DNA of 64,000 nt from Zavarzinella formosa DSM 19928 (GTDB lineage: Bacteria > Planctomycetota > Planctomycetia > Gemmatales > Gemmataceae). Shown here piece by piece: positions 26,873 through 34,947 of this stretch (positions within the stretch are counted from its first letter, which is position 1; the number at the start of each line of letters is the position of its first letter). Position numbers and translations under genes: made by a program. The notes under the pieces are model-generated. The model had not been told where the DNA came from, did no database searches, and was given only the letters and a program-made list of their open reading frames with translations. The stretch spans positions 236,114-300,113 of the forward strand of contig NZ_JH636442.1 in assembly GCF_000255705.1 (NCBI RefSeq). The letters run 5' to 3'.

Positions 26873-28927
26873 TCAGGTTGTGTATGCCGAGCGGCGCACA
26901 CGGTCCAAACGATCGATCAGTGTGTAGTTGGATCCGTAACCCCCATCGATCACATCCGCCTCGCCATCTTGGGCGTCGATCAGGTCGTTGCCATATCCGC
27001 CGAGGAGCGTGTCCCGGCCAGCCCCGCCAGTCAGTTCGTCATTCCCGAACCCACCATCAAGACGGTCGTTCCCGTCTCCGCCATCAAGCTCGTCGTTCCC
27101 GAACCCGCCAAGCAACACGTCGTTCATGTCGCCGCCGACCAGAGTGTCGTTGCCGCTGCCGCCATCAAGCGTCACCGATCCCAACAACCCGGTGGCGTCG
27201 AGAGAGTCATTGCCGCCCCCGCCGTTCACCTGAATCCGGGTGGCTGGTGAAAACCCGGACACGGCAACCGTGTCGTCGCCGAGGCCGGCATTGATCGTCA
27301 GGCTGGCGAACACCGTGCCGTCGAAGTTGAGGGATTCGCCGGTCGCCAGTTCCAGACCGTCTTCCGACACGGTCATCATGTCGGCGCCCGCCGTCCCGGT
27401 GACGACCAGTGATCCCGCCCCGGTCGCGTCGTCGATGGTGACCGCACCGGCGCCCGCGCCACGCAGGGCAATGTTGTACTTGTTGTTCCCGCCCTGTCCG
27501 TCCAAAATGGCCGTCCCGGTGAAGTTTTTGATGTTGAAAGTGTCGGCCCCGGCGCCGCCGGTCAGGCTCACTTGCTCGTCGCCGACTAGTTTGACGACCC
27601 CCATCCCCGGAATGGTCAGGGTGTTGCCGGACAGTGTGAACGTCCCGCTGCCCGTGAAGGCCGTGATGTCATCCCCCGCGCCGCCATCTTCCATGATGCC
27701 TCCGGCCGGGATCGGGTCTCCTCCCGAAGTGTCCACGGTCAACGTGTCCGCGCCGTCCCCGGTGGCGATCGCGATCGAAGTGACGCCGGCGAAAGGGAAT
27801 TTGGTCAGCGTGGCGGGGGCGTTCCCGTCCGCGTCGTCGTCCAAACCGGCCGGGACCGGGCCATCGTTCGACGGATCGACGGTCACTTCCAAGTTGCCCC
27901 CGTTGCGGGCGATCCTCACCTGGTCGGCGCTGGTTCCGTTTCCGCCGGTGACCGTCAGTTTGCCGGTCGTCTTGCTGAGTTGCGCCCGGAACGTTCCGTT
28001 CGGCAGAGAGGAGGGCAGCGCGACGGTCATCCCGTATGCGTCTTTGAACAACAAAGCGATGTTGTCTGCGGGGAGCACTCGAGGGTTATCCGGGCCGTCG
28101 GTGGCATTGCCGCAGTCCACGCCGCCGGTGAGCTTCACGTCACCGCGGAACTGGCTGTTGAAGGCGATCGGCTGGGCCGGCCCGGTCGGGCCGTCGGTGT
28201 GGATGGGTTCATTAAAGTCCGTCCCGCCGTCCGCCAGTTTCCCGCCGTTGTTGCTGGTCATCAGCATGGTGATGCTCGGCCCGTCGAATACGAACAACTT
28301 GCCGACTCCGAACTCCGGATCGGTCCGGTTGAGCGGGGTGATGGTCCCCGCCACCGGCGTCTGGAGTCTGGCCGGGGAGGAGAACAGGCCGAGGGCGTGG
28401 ACAATTTCGGAATTGACGAAGTTATAGAGGTCAACTTTTCCGAACGCCGGGCTTCCCGCCACGGGGGTGGCGGCGAAGGAGTTGATCACGTTGGTGAACT
28501 CGGTCGAATCGTCCGGGGTCGGGTCGACGAACCATCCGGCTCCGTCCCCAAGCCCGTCACCGTTAATATCCTGGCCCCGGCCGATGGTGATGTCGGCAGT
28601 GGTGGGGTATCCACTGTTAAAATTCGTGGCCGAAGCCGACGAGTCGAACTTGGCGCCGGTGGCGTCCATCTGGACGTTGAAAATCATGGAGTTGCCGCCG
28701 CCGGGCTGGTTCAGGTTGACGAGTACGTTGCCCCACGTTTTAAGGACGGAATCCACCACTTTACGGGCGGCCTCTGCGTTGGCGCCGAACACATCTTGGA
28801 AGCGGTCGGAGGTCGGGCCGGTGGTTTGGCCGCGATTACCCCACGTCATGGTTGAGGGGACATCGCGAGATTCGAGGGCCTCAACGGCGAGGCGAGGGCG
28901 CAGGGCAGTTCGGTTCGTGCGAATCAT
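26873..28927 (-). CDS. Secreted RTX-repeat protein with degenerate metalloprotease-like domain
   Basis: A 684-residue protein. Its N-terminus (PRLAVEALESRDVPS) is the LExR..PS segment common at the start of planctomycete extracellular proteins. A domain of about residues 28-260 resembles secreted metzincin-like proteases, but where HExxHxLG is expected the sequence has S173-E174-I-V-H177-A-L-G180, so the first zinc-ligand His is missing. The middle is beta-rich with Ig/filamentous-type repeats. The C-terminus carries about seven GGxGNDxL calcium-binding nonapeptides (LDGGDGNDRLDGGFGNDEL). It is probably a calcium-stabilised surface protein. ATG 28927 is the start. Confidence 0.75.
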   Translation of the reverse strand: MIRTNRTALRPRLAVEALESRDVPSTMTWGNRGQTTGPTSDRFQDVFGANAEAARKVVDSVLKTWGNVLVNLNQPGGGNSMIFNVQMDATGAKFDSSASATNFNSGYPTTADITIGRGQDINGDGLGDGAGWFVDPTPDDSTEFTNVINSFAATPVAGSPAFGKVDLYNFVNSEIVHALGLFSSPARLQTPVAGTITPLNRTDPEFGVGKLFVFDGPSITMLMTSNNGGKLADGGTDFNEPIHTDGPTGPAQPIAFNSQFRGDVKLTGGVDCGNATDGPDNPRVLPADNIALLFKDAYGMTVALPSSLPNGTFRAQLSKTTGKLTVTGGNGTSADQVRIARNGGNLEVTVDPSNDGPVPAGLDDDADGNAPATLTKFPFAGVTSIAIATGDGADTLTVDTSGGDPIPAGGIMEDGGAGDDITAFTGSGTFTLSGNTLTIPGMGVVKLVGDEQVSLTGGAGADTFNIKNFTGTAILDGQGGNNKYNIALRGAGAGAVTIDDATGAGSLVVTGTAGADMMTVSEDGLELATGESLNFDGTVFASLTINAGLGDDTVAVSGFSPATRIQVNGGGGNDSLDATGLLGSVTLDGGSGNDTLVGGDMNDVLLGGFGNDELDGGDGNDRLDGGFGNDELTGGAGRDTLLGGYGNDLIDAQDGEADVIDGGYGSNYTLIDRLDRVRRSAYTT

Positions 28928-29270
28928 GGTGTATCCGAGGGGGTTGTGTGTTCGCCCGGTGCGTTCCGGGCAACCAATTTATCGTAAGGGCGGGATTCGT
29001 CACTGTGAAGTCTCAAATTCATTGATTGGCTCATTTCATCACTTATCGCCATGTGTTCGCTTTTTAAGGGAGATTTGAACACGAATTTCACACAAACCTG
29101 ACACGATTCGGTGGGGGAGGTGTCTGGCAATTAGCTTCTCGGCAAGTTGGAGGCTCCATCGGCTTGGGATTTGCCCTCCATGACCTCATGTGCCTTCCCC
29201 TATCATGCGGCTAACGTGAAAGAACAATCGTGAAGAATCTCCTTGTCTGCCATCAAAGCATCCGAGGTTG
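28928..29270. other. Gene-free region upstream of the RTX-repeat gene
   Basis: This 343-nt gap lies between the RTX gene start and the 3' end of a small secreted-protein gene on the same strand. It contains a short hairpin (GCCCGG with CCGGGC, about 28951-28969) in the presumed RTX-gene leader. Nothing else recognisable was seen. Confidence 0.5.
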
Positions 29271-29528
29271 TCAGTAGTCGCACGCCGGGACATACGAGAT
29301 GACCGGAACTTGCTTTTGCACTTCCACTTGGATGGTTTTGTACTTGGTCACGCAGACCTTATAGGGCCGGTTGCATTCGTCGTATTTGATGACTTCAACG
29401 ACATACGAGACCACTTTCTCCACGCAGACCGTGATCGTCTTGTAGGTCACGACCTTCTTGTATTCGGTGGCCGAGGCCGAACCGGTGAAGAGGGCCAAAA
29501 CCGTCGCCAGCATGATGAGCTTTTTCAT
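29271..29528 (-). CDS. Small secreted protein
   Basis: An 85-residue exported peptide. The signal peptide is MKKLIMLATVLALFTGSASA, and the 65-residue mature part has alternating Val, Lys and Tyr (KKVVTYKTITVCVEKVV, YKTIQVEVQKQVPVISY) and four Cys, suggesting a small disulfide-containing beta-sheet. Similar small secreted proteins are frequent in planctomycetes, without known function. ATG 29528 is the only reasonable start. Confidence 0.65.
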   Translation of the reverse strand: MKKLIMLATVLALFTGSASATEYKKVVTYKTITVCVEKVVSYVVEVIKYDECNRPYKVCVTKYKTIQVEVQKQVPVISYVPACDY

Positions 29529-29697
29529 GATCGTGTCTTCCGTTTCTTGTGTTTAAGAGATCGTGTTGTTGGTTTCGGAAGGCACAACGCGGACGGGCGG
29601 GGAATCTCTTTTGGAAATGCGGGAAAATCTTCGGCGGGATTTTTCGGCGTCTCCGGCGGGGATATTCCGGAGTTTTCTTTTCGCTATAACGGGGGAC

Positions 29698-30648
29698 ATG
29701 AAAGAACTGCCGCTTGTCTTGGTTACCGAAGACTCCGATGTGAAGCCGCTGGCGTGGCTGAAAGAGCGAGCCAGAGTCGTCGAAGCCGCCCCGGATTCGC
29801 CCGAATTTAACGCCGCGTTGCCGGAGGTGGCCGGGATGGTGGTGCGCACTTACACCAAAGTGAACGCCGCCTTGCTGGCCCGTTGCCCGAAACTGAAAGT
29901 CGTCGGCCGAGGGGGCGTGGGCATCGAGAACATTGATGTGAAGGCTTGCCGTGCTCGCGGCGTTGAAGTCGTTTACACGCCGGATGCCAACACGCTCGCA
30001 GTCGGCGATTTTGTCATCGGTTACGCTCTGCAATTGCTGCGCCCGTGGGCGTTTTTCAAGGATCGCGCCTACGAGCCGAAGGAGTTCAAGCAAGTTCGCA
30101 ACACGCTTCGCGGCGTCCAGTTGAACGAACTGACCATCGGCATCCTCGGCATGGGCCGGGTGGGGCGGCGAGTCGGGAAGATCGCCGCGCACGGCTTTGA
30201 CATGCGGGTGATTTACAACGACCTGCTCGACGTGCAGTCGCAATTGACGTTCCCCGCCACGCCGGTTGACAAGCCGACGCTTTTCCGCGAGGCTGACATT
30301 GTCACGCTGCACACGGACATGAAGCCCGGCAACGAACACATGATTAGCACGCCGCTGCTGTCGCTGATGAAGCCGACGGCCATCCTCATCAACGCCAGCC
30401 GGGGCGAGGTTTTGGATGATGCCGCCCTTGCGACCGCGATCCGCGAAAAGAAGATCGCCGGGGCCGCCATCGACGTGTTTGATCCGGAACCGCCCAAGGC
30501 CGACTATCCCCTGCTCGGTTTCGACAACGTTCTGCTCACCCCGCACATGGCCGCCCGCACATACTCCGCGATTGAGAACATGAGCTGGGTGGTCCGGGAT
30601 GTGTTGGATGTCCTCAACGGGCAAACGCCGAAATATCCCGCGCCATGA
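29698..30648 (+). CDS. D-2-hydroxyacid dehydrogenase (phosphoglycerate dehydrogenase-like)
   Basis: A 316-residue NAD-dependent dehydrogenase. The Rossmann motif GMGRVG is at 151-156 and the catalytic triad is Arg235 (NASRGEVLD), Glu264 (FDPEPP) and His283 (LTPHMAAR). The substrate domain has GRGGVGIENID, as in SerA-type enzymes. It lacks the C-terminal ACT domain of full-length SerA, so it could act on 3-phosphoglycerate, glyoxylate or another 2-oxoacid. The chosen ATG 29698 (MKELPLVLVT) begins the conserved fold; the open frame to 29563 is not supported. Confidence 0.85.
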   Translation: MKELPLVLVTEDSDVKPLAWLKERARVVEAAPDSPEFNAALPEVAGMVVRTYTKVNAALLARCPKLKVVGRGGVGIENIDVKACRARGVEVVYTPDANTLAVGDFVIGYALQLLRPWAFFKDRAYEPKEFKQVRNTLRGVQLNELTIGILGMGRVGRRVGKIAAHGFDMRVIYNDLLDVQSQLTFPATPVDKPTLFREADIVTLHTDMKPGNEHMISTPLLSLMKPTAILINASRGEVLDDAALATAIREKKIAGAAIDVFDPEPPKADYPLLGFDNVLLTPHMAARTYSAIENMSWVVRDVLDVLNGQTPKYPAP

Positions 30649-30700
30649 CGGTTGCACCTCGCCGCGCGAACCGGTTTCACACGGCGGCCTCTTTAATCTG

Positions 30701-30706
30701 TACAAT
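30701..30706 (+). promoter_or_regulatory. Putative -10 box of rnpB
   Basis: TACAAT stands 10 nt before the predicted 5' end of the RNase P RNA, the right distance for a sigma-70 -10 element. No clear -35 hexamer was found upstream. Confidence 0.45.
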
Positions 30707-30716
30707 CAAATTTCCA

Positions 30717-31213
30717 CGAGTCGGACAGATGATCGCCGCCGGGCAGGTTGCCGGGGGAGGAAAGTCCGGGCTCCATAGAGCGCAGTGATGGATAACGTCC
30801 ACCGCGAATTCCCTGTCGGCCCTCCGGTGTCGGCAGGATCGGTTCGCCGGGAAAGTGCAACAGAAAGCAGACCGCCTTTGGGTGGGGTTTAGGGTTTAGG
30901 GGTTAGGGTTTAGCAGACCAAATCAGGTGTTCGGTTTTCTAAACCCTAATCCCCAAACCCTAAACCCTGTTCAGGGGTAAGGGTGAAACGGTGGGGGGAC
31001 GCAAGTCCCTTAATGTAAGAGCCCACCAGCGGCGGGGTGACTCGTCGGCTCGGCAAACCCCACTGGGAGCAAGGCTAAACAGGGGAGAGGGGCTGCTCGT
31101 CCCGTCATCATCTCCGGGTAAGCCGCTTGATCGTCCGGGCAACCGGACGGCTAGATAAATGATCGTCACCAACGGGAAACCGTTGGAACAAAACCCGGCT
31201 TACGTCCGGCTCG
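30717..31213 (+). ncRNA. rnpB: RNase P RNA, bacterial type A with expanded P12 and P13
   Basis: The catalytic RNA of RNase P, which trims the 5' leader of pre-tRNAs. Diagnostic conserved blocks are GAGGAAAGTCCGGGCT (about 30757-30772), AGAAAGCAGACCGCC, GGTAAGGGTGAAACGGTG, TAAGAGCCCACCAGC and the 3' block AACAAAACCCGGCTTACG. Helix P1 pairs CGAGTCGGAC (30717-30726) with GTCCGGCTCG (31204-31213). Two peripheral features enlarge it to nearly 500 nt: a 29-bp TTTAGGG-type extension of P12 at 30885-30967 and a GGGACGCAAGTCCC hairpin inside P13 (about 30996-31009). A T6 run at 31226-31231 probably marks termination. Confidence 0.95.
30885..30967 (+). repeat. TTTAGGG-type inverted repeat forming extended P12 of rnpB
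   Basis: Arms 30885-30913 and 30939-30967 pair over 29 positions with only two G-U-type differences; the loop is 25 nt. The left arm is made of tandem GGTTTAGG/GGTTAGGG units. It sits exactly where helix P12 closes in type A RNase P RNA. Confidence 0.85.
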
Positions 31214-31230
31214 TGGAACACCGGATTTTT

Positions 31231-31307
31231 TGAGTCATCAGTCAGAAAAACACGCTTGCGGACGAAGTCCGGCGTGTCTGGCTCACGACTCACGGCTGAT
31301 GGCTCAC
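31231..31307 (+). repeat. Imperfect hairpin downstream of rnpB
   Basis: The core stem is ACACGC-TTG-CGGAC (31250-31263) with GTCCGGCGTGT (31267-31277), loop GAA; outer arms TGAGTCATCAG and TGATGGCTCA extend it imperfectly. It lies between the rnpB T-run and the beta-CASP gene and may insulate the two. Confidence 0.4.
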
Positions 31308-31363
31308 AGCCAAATGGCTGGCCATTTCTCGCATCCCGCCGTCCCGCCTCCTAGAATGGTCGG

Positions 31364-32791
31364 ATGATGACTCTTGAATCGAAAAACGCCCCGCCAAAGG
31401 CCCGCCTGACGTTCTGGGGGGCTGCCCAGATGGTGACCGGGTCGATGCACTTGCTGGAAACCCATACCAGCAACATTCTGCTCGATTGCGGCCTCTTCCA
31501 AGGCAAGCGGGAGGATTCCCACCGACGGAACTCCCAATTTCCCTTCGCCCCGGAGCGTATCGATGCGGTGCTGCTCTCGCACGCCCACATCGACCATTGC
31601 GGCAATCTCCCCACCCTGATCCGGCACGGGTTCGACGGTTCGATCTATACCACGCCCGCCACGCGCGACCTGCTGGCGGTCATGTTGGTGGATTCGGCGA
31701 AAATTCAGGAAGAAGACGCCGCTCATTTGAACATCCAGCGGGGTTATGCCGAACCGCTGGTCGAACCACTGTACACCCGGCCAGATGTGGAACGGGTGTT
31801 GGCCCATTGCGTGGCCGTTCCTTACGACAAGTTCCGTGAGATCAGCCCCGGCGTGAAGTTCAAATTCATCGAAGCCGGACACGTCCTTGGTTCGGCGATG
31901 GTCCACGTCGTCACACAGGGAACCAACGGCGAACATTCACTGACGTTCACCGGCGACCTTGGCCGCCGCCACCTGCCGGTGTTGCGGCCCACCGCCGCCG
32001 TCCCCCCGGCCGAGGTGTTGATCTGCGAAAGTTTGTACGGCAATCGCGTCCACGAGCCAATTGAATCCACGCAGGTGAAGCTGTACGACGCCATCAATCG
32101 CACCATCAAACGGGGCGGCAAGGTGCTGATCCCGGCGTTCAGTCTGGGCCGCACCCAGTTGATCGTCCATTTCGTCCAAAAGGGCATCATTGAGGGGATC
32201 ATCCCCAAGGTGCCGGTGTATTGCGACAGCCCATTGGCGGCCGACATTACCGGGGTGTACGAAAGCCACCCGGAATGCCTGAGCGAAGAAAGCCAGGAGA
32301 TGCTGCGGGACGGTGTCGGCATCCTCGGCGGGGAATATGTGCGGTACATCCGTGATTTCGACGAGAGCATTCGCGTTAGCCATCGCCCCGACCCGATGAT
32401 CGTCATCGCCTCCAGCGGCATGTGCGACGCCGGCCGGATTCTGCACCACCTGAAAACTCATGTGGACGACCCACGCTGCACGATCATCCTCGTGAGCTAT
32501 CAGGCCCAAGGAACGACCGGCCGCCGCCTGTTGGAAAAGACGCCGACGGTCCGCTTCATGGGCAAGGAATGGAACAAGTGGATTGAAGTCGTCCACCTCG
32601 ACGGCTTCTCGGCCCACGCGGACAAAGAAGACTTTCTGGCCTACCTGAAGCCGGTCGTCGGCAAGATCGGCAAAGTGAGGCTAATCCACGGCGAAAAAGA
32701 ACCCGCCGAGCATATGCGAAACACCCTGCTGGACATGGGCTACGAAGACGTGGCCGTCCCGGTGCCGGGGGATGTGGTGGAACTCGGATAG
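31364..32791 (+). CDS. Beta-CASP metallo-beta-lactamase-fold RNase
   Basis: A 475-residue MBL-fold hydrolase of the RNA-specific beta-CASP group (CPSF73-like). The zinc motif HAHIDHCG is at about residues 73-80 and GHVLGSA (about 173) is the next His motif. FTGDLG supplies the bridging Asp. The beta-CASP domain (about 215-380) precedes the RNA-metabolising RMMBL segment with HLDGFSAHADKEDFLAYL. Homologues are endo- or exoribonucleases that mature or degrade RNA. It starts 150 nt after rnpB on the same strand. Start ATG 31364 or 31367. Confidence 0.9.
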   Translation: MMTLESKNAPPKARLTFWGAAQMVTGSMHLLETHTSNILLDCGLFQGKREDSHRRNSQFPFAPERIDAVLLSHAHIDHCGNLPTLIRHGFDGSIYTTPATRDLLAVMLVDSAKIQEEDAAHLNIQRGYAEPLVEPLYTRPDVERVLAHCVAVPYDKFREISPGVKFKFIEAGHVLGSAMVHVVTQGTNGEHSLTFTGDLGRRHLPVLRPTAAVPPAEVLICESLYGNRVHEPIESTQVKLYDAINRTIKRGGKVLIPAFSLGRTQLIVHFVQKGIIEGIIPKVPVYCDSPLAADITGVYESHPECLSEESQEMLRDGVGILGGEYVRYIRDFDESIRVSHRPDPMIVIASSGMCDAGRILHHLKTHVDDPRCTIILVSYQAQGTTGRRLLEKTPTVRFMGKEWNKWIEVVHLDGFSAHADKEDFLAYLKPVVGKIGKVRLIHGEKEPAEHMRNTLLDMGYEDVAVPVPGDVVELG

Positions 32792-32919
32792 TTTCGCGGT
32801 GACGATAGTTGGAATGACCAATGACCAATGACCAATGATCAAACCGAGTGTGTTCGCATTTCATCCCGGCCAGTGAACAAATCCTGATTGGTCATTGAAG
32901 AATTCCCCGAGAGATTGCC

Positions 32920-34296
32920 ATGAAACGGCTCCTTCTCCTCTTCGCCGTCGTTCTCGGGGCGGCCCTTGTCCTTCAGGCGGGGTTGATTGCCTTCGCCATG
33001 TATGTGCTGATTGGCGTGTTGTTGCTCAGCCGGTTTTTGGCTCGCAAGTGGGTGAGTTCGCTGACCGTCATTCGCAAAGCGGATGTGGATGGTCCCGTGG
33101 AGGCGGGGGCGAATGTCACCGTCCGGCTGACCATCTTGAACGACGGGAACACCCCAATCACTTGGGTTCTCATCGAAGACCTTTTCCCGGAGCATTACCT
33201 TCGGCAGAAGCCGCCGCGAGTGAAGATCACCGGGAAGCGGATGAAACTTTGCTCGATTCGCGGCGGCCAGACGGCCACGCTGAAGTACGAGCTGGATTGC
33301 ACGATGCGGGGCTATTATCAACTTGGCCCGACGCTCCTCGAAACCGGCGACCTGTTCGGCCTGCACCGCACCCATCGCATCGTGACGAAGCCGTTCTTTC
33401 TGATGGTCCTTCCCAAAGTGTTGCCGCTGCCGAAGTATGACTTTTCCTCCCAGCGGCCCATCGGCGAAGTCAACTCGGCCCATCGCCTCTTTGAAGACCC
33501 AACCCGCAACGCGGGCGTCCGGCCCTATCAAACCGGCGACCCGTTGCAGCGGGTTCACTGGCGGGCGACGGCCCGCACCGGCGAGTTGCAGTGTCGGATT
33601 TACGATCCCACGTCGCTGGCCGGGGCGACCATCCTTGTGGACTTTTTTCACAAAGGTTATCCCAGCCGGGGCGAACCGTCCCGGTCGGACTTGGTGATTA
33701 CGACGGCCTGTTCCATCGCCTATGCGGTCACCATGCTGAACCAGCAAATCGGCTTCGCCAGCAACGGCCGGGACGCCGCCGATTTGTACCGATACTCGGT
33801 GGCCGTGCAACGCGGGTCGGAAGAAGTCGGCGGCGGCTATGAGAACCGTGAGGAAGCCCGGCGCGAAGGCGAGGCCGAGGAGGAAAACACCCGGTTGCAA
33901 CCCGTTGTCGTGGGCACCCGCCGGGGGATCGAACAATTTCAACTCATCCGCGAGGCGCTGGCCCGGCTTGAGTTTACCGATGGCCTGTCTTTTGCCCGCA
34001 TGGTGCTGGAAGTCACGCCTCGGTTGCCGCGAGACGCCACAGTGATCGCCATCCTGCCCGGCGTCCCCATCGACACTTCCGCGACGCTTGGCAATCTGAA
34101 GCGCCAGGGTTTCGCCATCTCGGTGATTCTCATCGGTTTGGATGAAGAAGAAATGCTTCAATCGCAAGGCCGGTTGCTGGCCGAGGGAATCCGCGATGTG
34201 CGGCATGTCAGCAACGAAGCGGAGTTGAGTTTACTCGGGGATCAAGCTCCCGCGTCGGGCGTTAATCCTTACAAATTATCAGTCACGCTGGCCTGA
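32920..34296 (+). CDS. DUF58 domain membrane protein
   Basis: A 458-residue protein with two N-terminal membrane helices (about 2-36), a beta-sandwich region (about 50-190) and the conserved DUF58 block GDPLQRVHWRATARTGEL (about 207-224), followed by a vWA-like C-terminal half. DUF58 proteins usually accompany MoxR ATPases and transglutaminases, but neither is adjacent here. An internal charged insert (REEARREGEAEEENTR, about 310-325) is unusual. ATG 32920 has GAGAG upstream. It ends three bases from the convergent queC stop. Confidence 0.85.
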   Translation: MKRLLLLFAVVLGAALVLQAGLIAFAMYVLIGVLLLSRFLARKWVSSLTVIRKADVDGPVEAGANVTVRLTILNDGNTPITWVLIEDLFPEHYLRQKPPRVKITGKRMKLCSIRGGQTATLKYELDCTMRGYYQLGPTLLETGDLFGLHRTHRIVTKPFFLMVLPKVLPLPKYDFSSQRPIGEVNSAHRLFEDPTRNAGVRPYQTGDPLQRVHWRATARTGELQCRIYDPTSLAGATILVDFFHKGYPSRGEPSRSDLVITTACSIAYAVTMLNQQIGFASNGRDAADLYRYSVAVQRGSEEVGGGYENREEARREGEAEEENTRLQPVVVGTRRGIEQFQLIREALARLEFTDGLSFARMVLEVTPRLPRDATVIAILPGVPIDTSATLGNLKRQGFAISVILIGLDEEEMLQSQGRLLAEGIRDVRHVSNEAELSLLGDQAPASGVNPYKLSVTLA

Positions 34297-34299
34297 TTG

Positions 34300-34944
34300 T
34301 CACTCCCCGGCGATGCCCGCTTCGGCGAACGCTTTTTGACGATCCAGACACGTTCCGCATTTTCCACAGGGATTTTCCCCGCCTTCGTAACAACTCCAGG
34401 TGAGATGAAACGGCACGCCCAACTCGGCGCCCCGTTTCACGATCTGCCCCTTGCTCCATGTGGCAAACGGGGCCAACACCCGCAGCGGTTCCCAATCACA
34501 AACAGCGGCGGCCCGGTCCATTGCGTCCGCGAAGGCCGGTTGGCAATCGGGGTAGGGGGTATATTCCCCGCCATGCGCCCCGAAGGCGACGCCGTCGAAC
34601 TTCAAACTCGCCGCCCATGCCAGCCCGACTGACAGCAAAATCATGTTCCGGTTCGGCACGGTGGTGAGTTTCATTCCCTCTTCCGAATACGGCCCCTCCG
34701 GCACGGCCACGCCCGCATCTGAAAGACTGTTTCGGCCGAAGAATGTCACCAAGGCTGTGAGATCAACCACCCGCCGTTCGATGCCGAGCAACCCGGCGAT
34801 GGCCTCCGCCGCCCGGCTTTCCCGTGCCTGGTGACGCTGCCCATAATCGGCGGAGAGGGCCTTGACCTCATGCCCCTCAGCCAACAGGTGATAGAGAAGC
34901 GTCGTGGAATCGAGCCCCCCGGAAAACGCCGCGACGATCTTCAT
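34300..34944 (-). CDS. queC: 7-cyano-7-deazaguanine synthase
   Basis: A 214-residue cytosolic enzyme converting 7-carboxy-7-deazaguanine to preQ0 with ATP and ammonia in queuosine biosynthesis. The PP-loop SGGLDS is at residues 8-13, ALSADYGQRH follows, and the C-terminal zinc site is formed by CYEGGENPCGKCGTC. It lies three bases downstream of the PQQ-propeller gene, so both are probably on one mRNA. A GluQ-type synthetase, which modifies queuosine in tRNA-Asp, is encoded at 61365. Confidence 0.95.
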   Translation of the reverse strand: MKIVAAFSGGLDSTTLLYHLLAEGHEVKALSADYGQRHQARESRAAEAIAGLLGIERRVVDLTALVTFFGRNSLSDAGVAVPEGPYSEEGMKLTTVPNRNMILLSVGLAWAASLKFDGVAFGAHGGEYTPYPDCQPAFADAMDRAAAVCDWEPLRVLAPFATWSKGQIVKRGAELGVPFHLTWSCYEGGENPCGKCGTCLDRQKAFAEAGIAGE

Positions 34945-34947
34945 GGC

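Noticed and set aside
27240-28427. 395-codon plus-strand frame opposite the RTX gene, Pro/Ser-rich
   Set aside because: Pro/Ser/Val richness is the complement of Gly/Asp-rich RTX repeats; no signal or ribosome site.
29395-30705. 436-codon minus-strand frame opposite the hydroxyacid dehydrogenase gene
   Set aside because: The dehydrogenase has a full catalytic triad on the plus strand; the antisense frame has no domain signal.
30885-30967. TTTAGGG units as a telomere or chromosome-end signal
   Set aside because: They form a hairpin inside the RNase P RNA with intact conserved core on both sides, so they are internal RNA structure.
32839-34206. 455-codon minus-strand frame opposite the DUF58 gene
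   Set aside because: DUF58 motifs on the plus strand are clear; the antisense translation shows only compositional bias.
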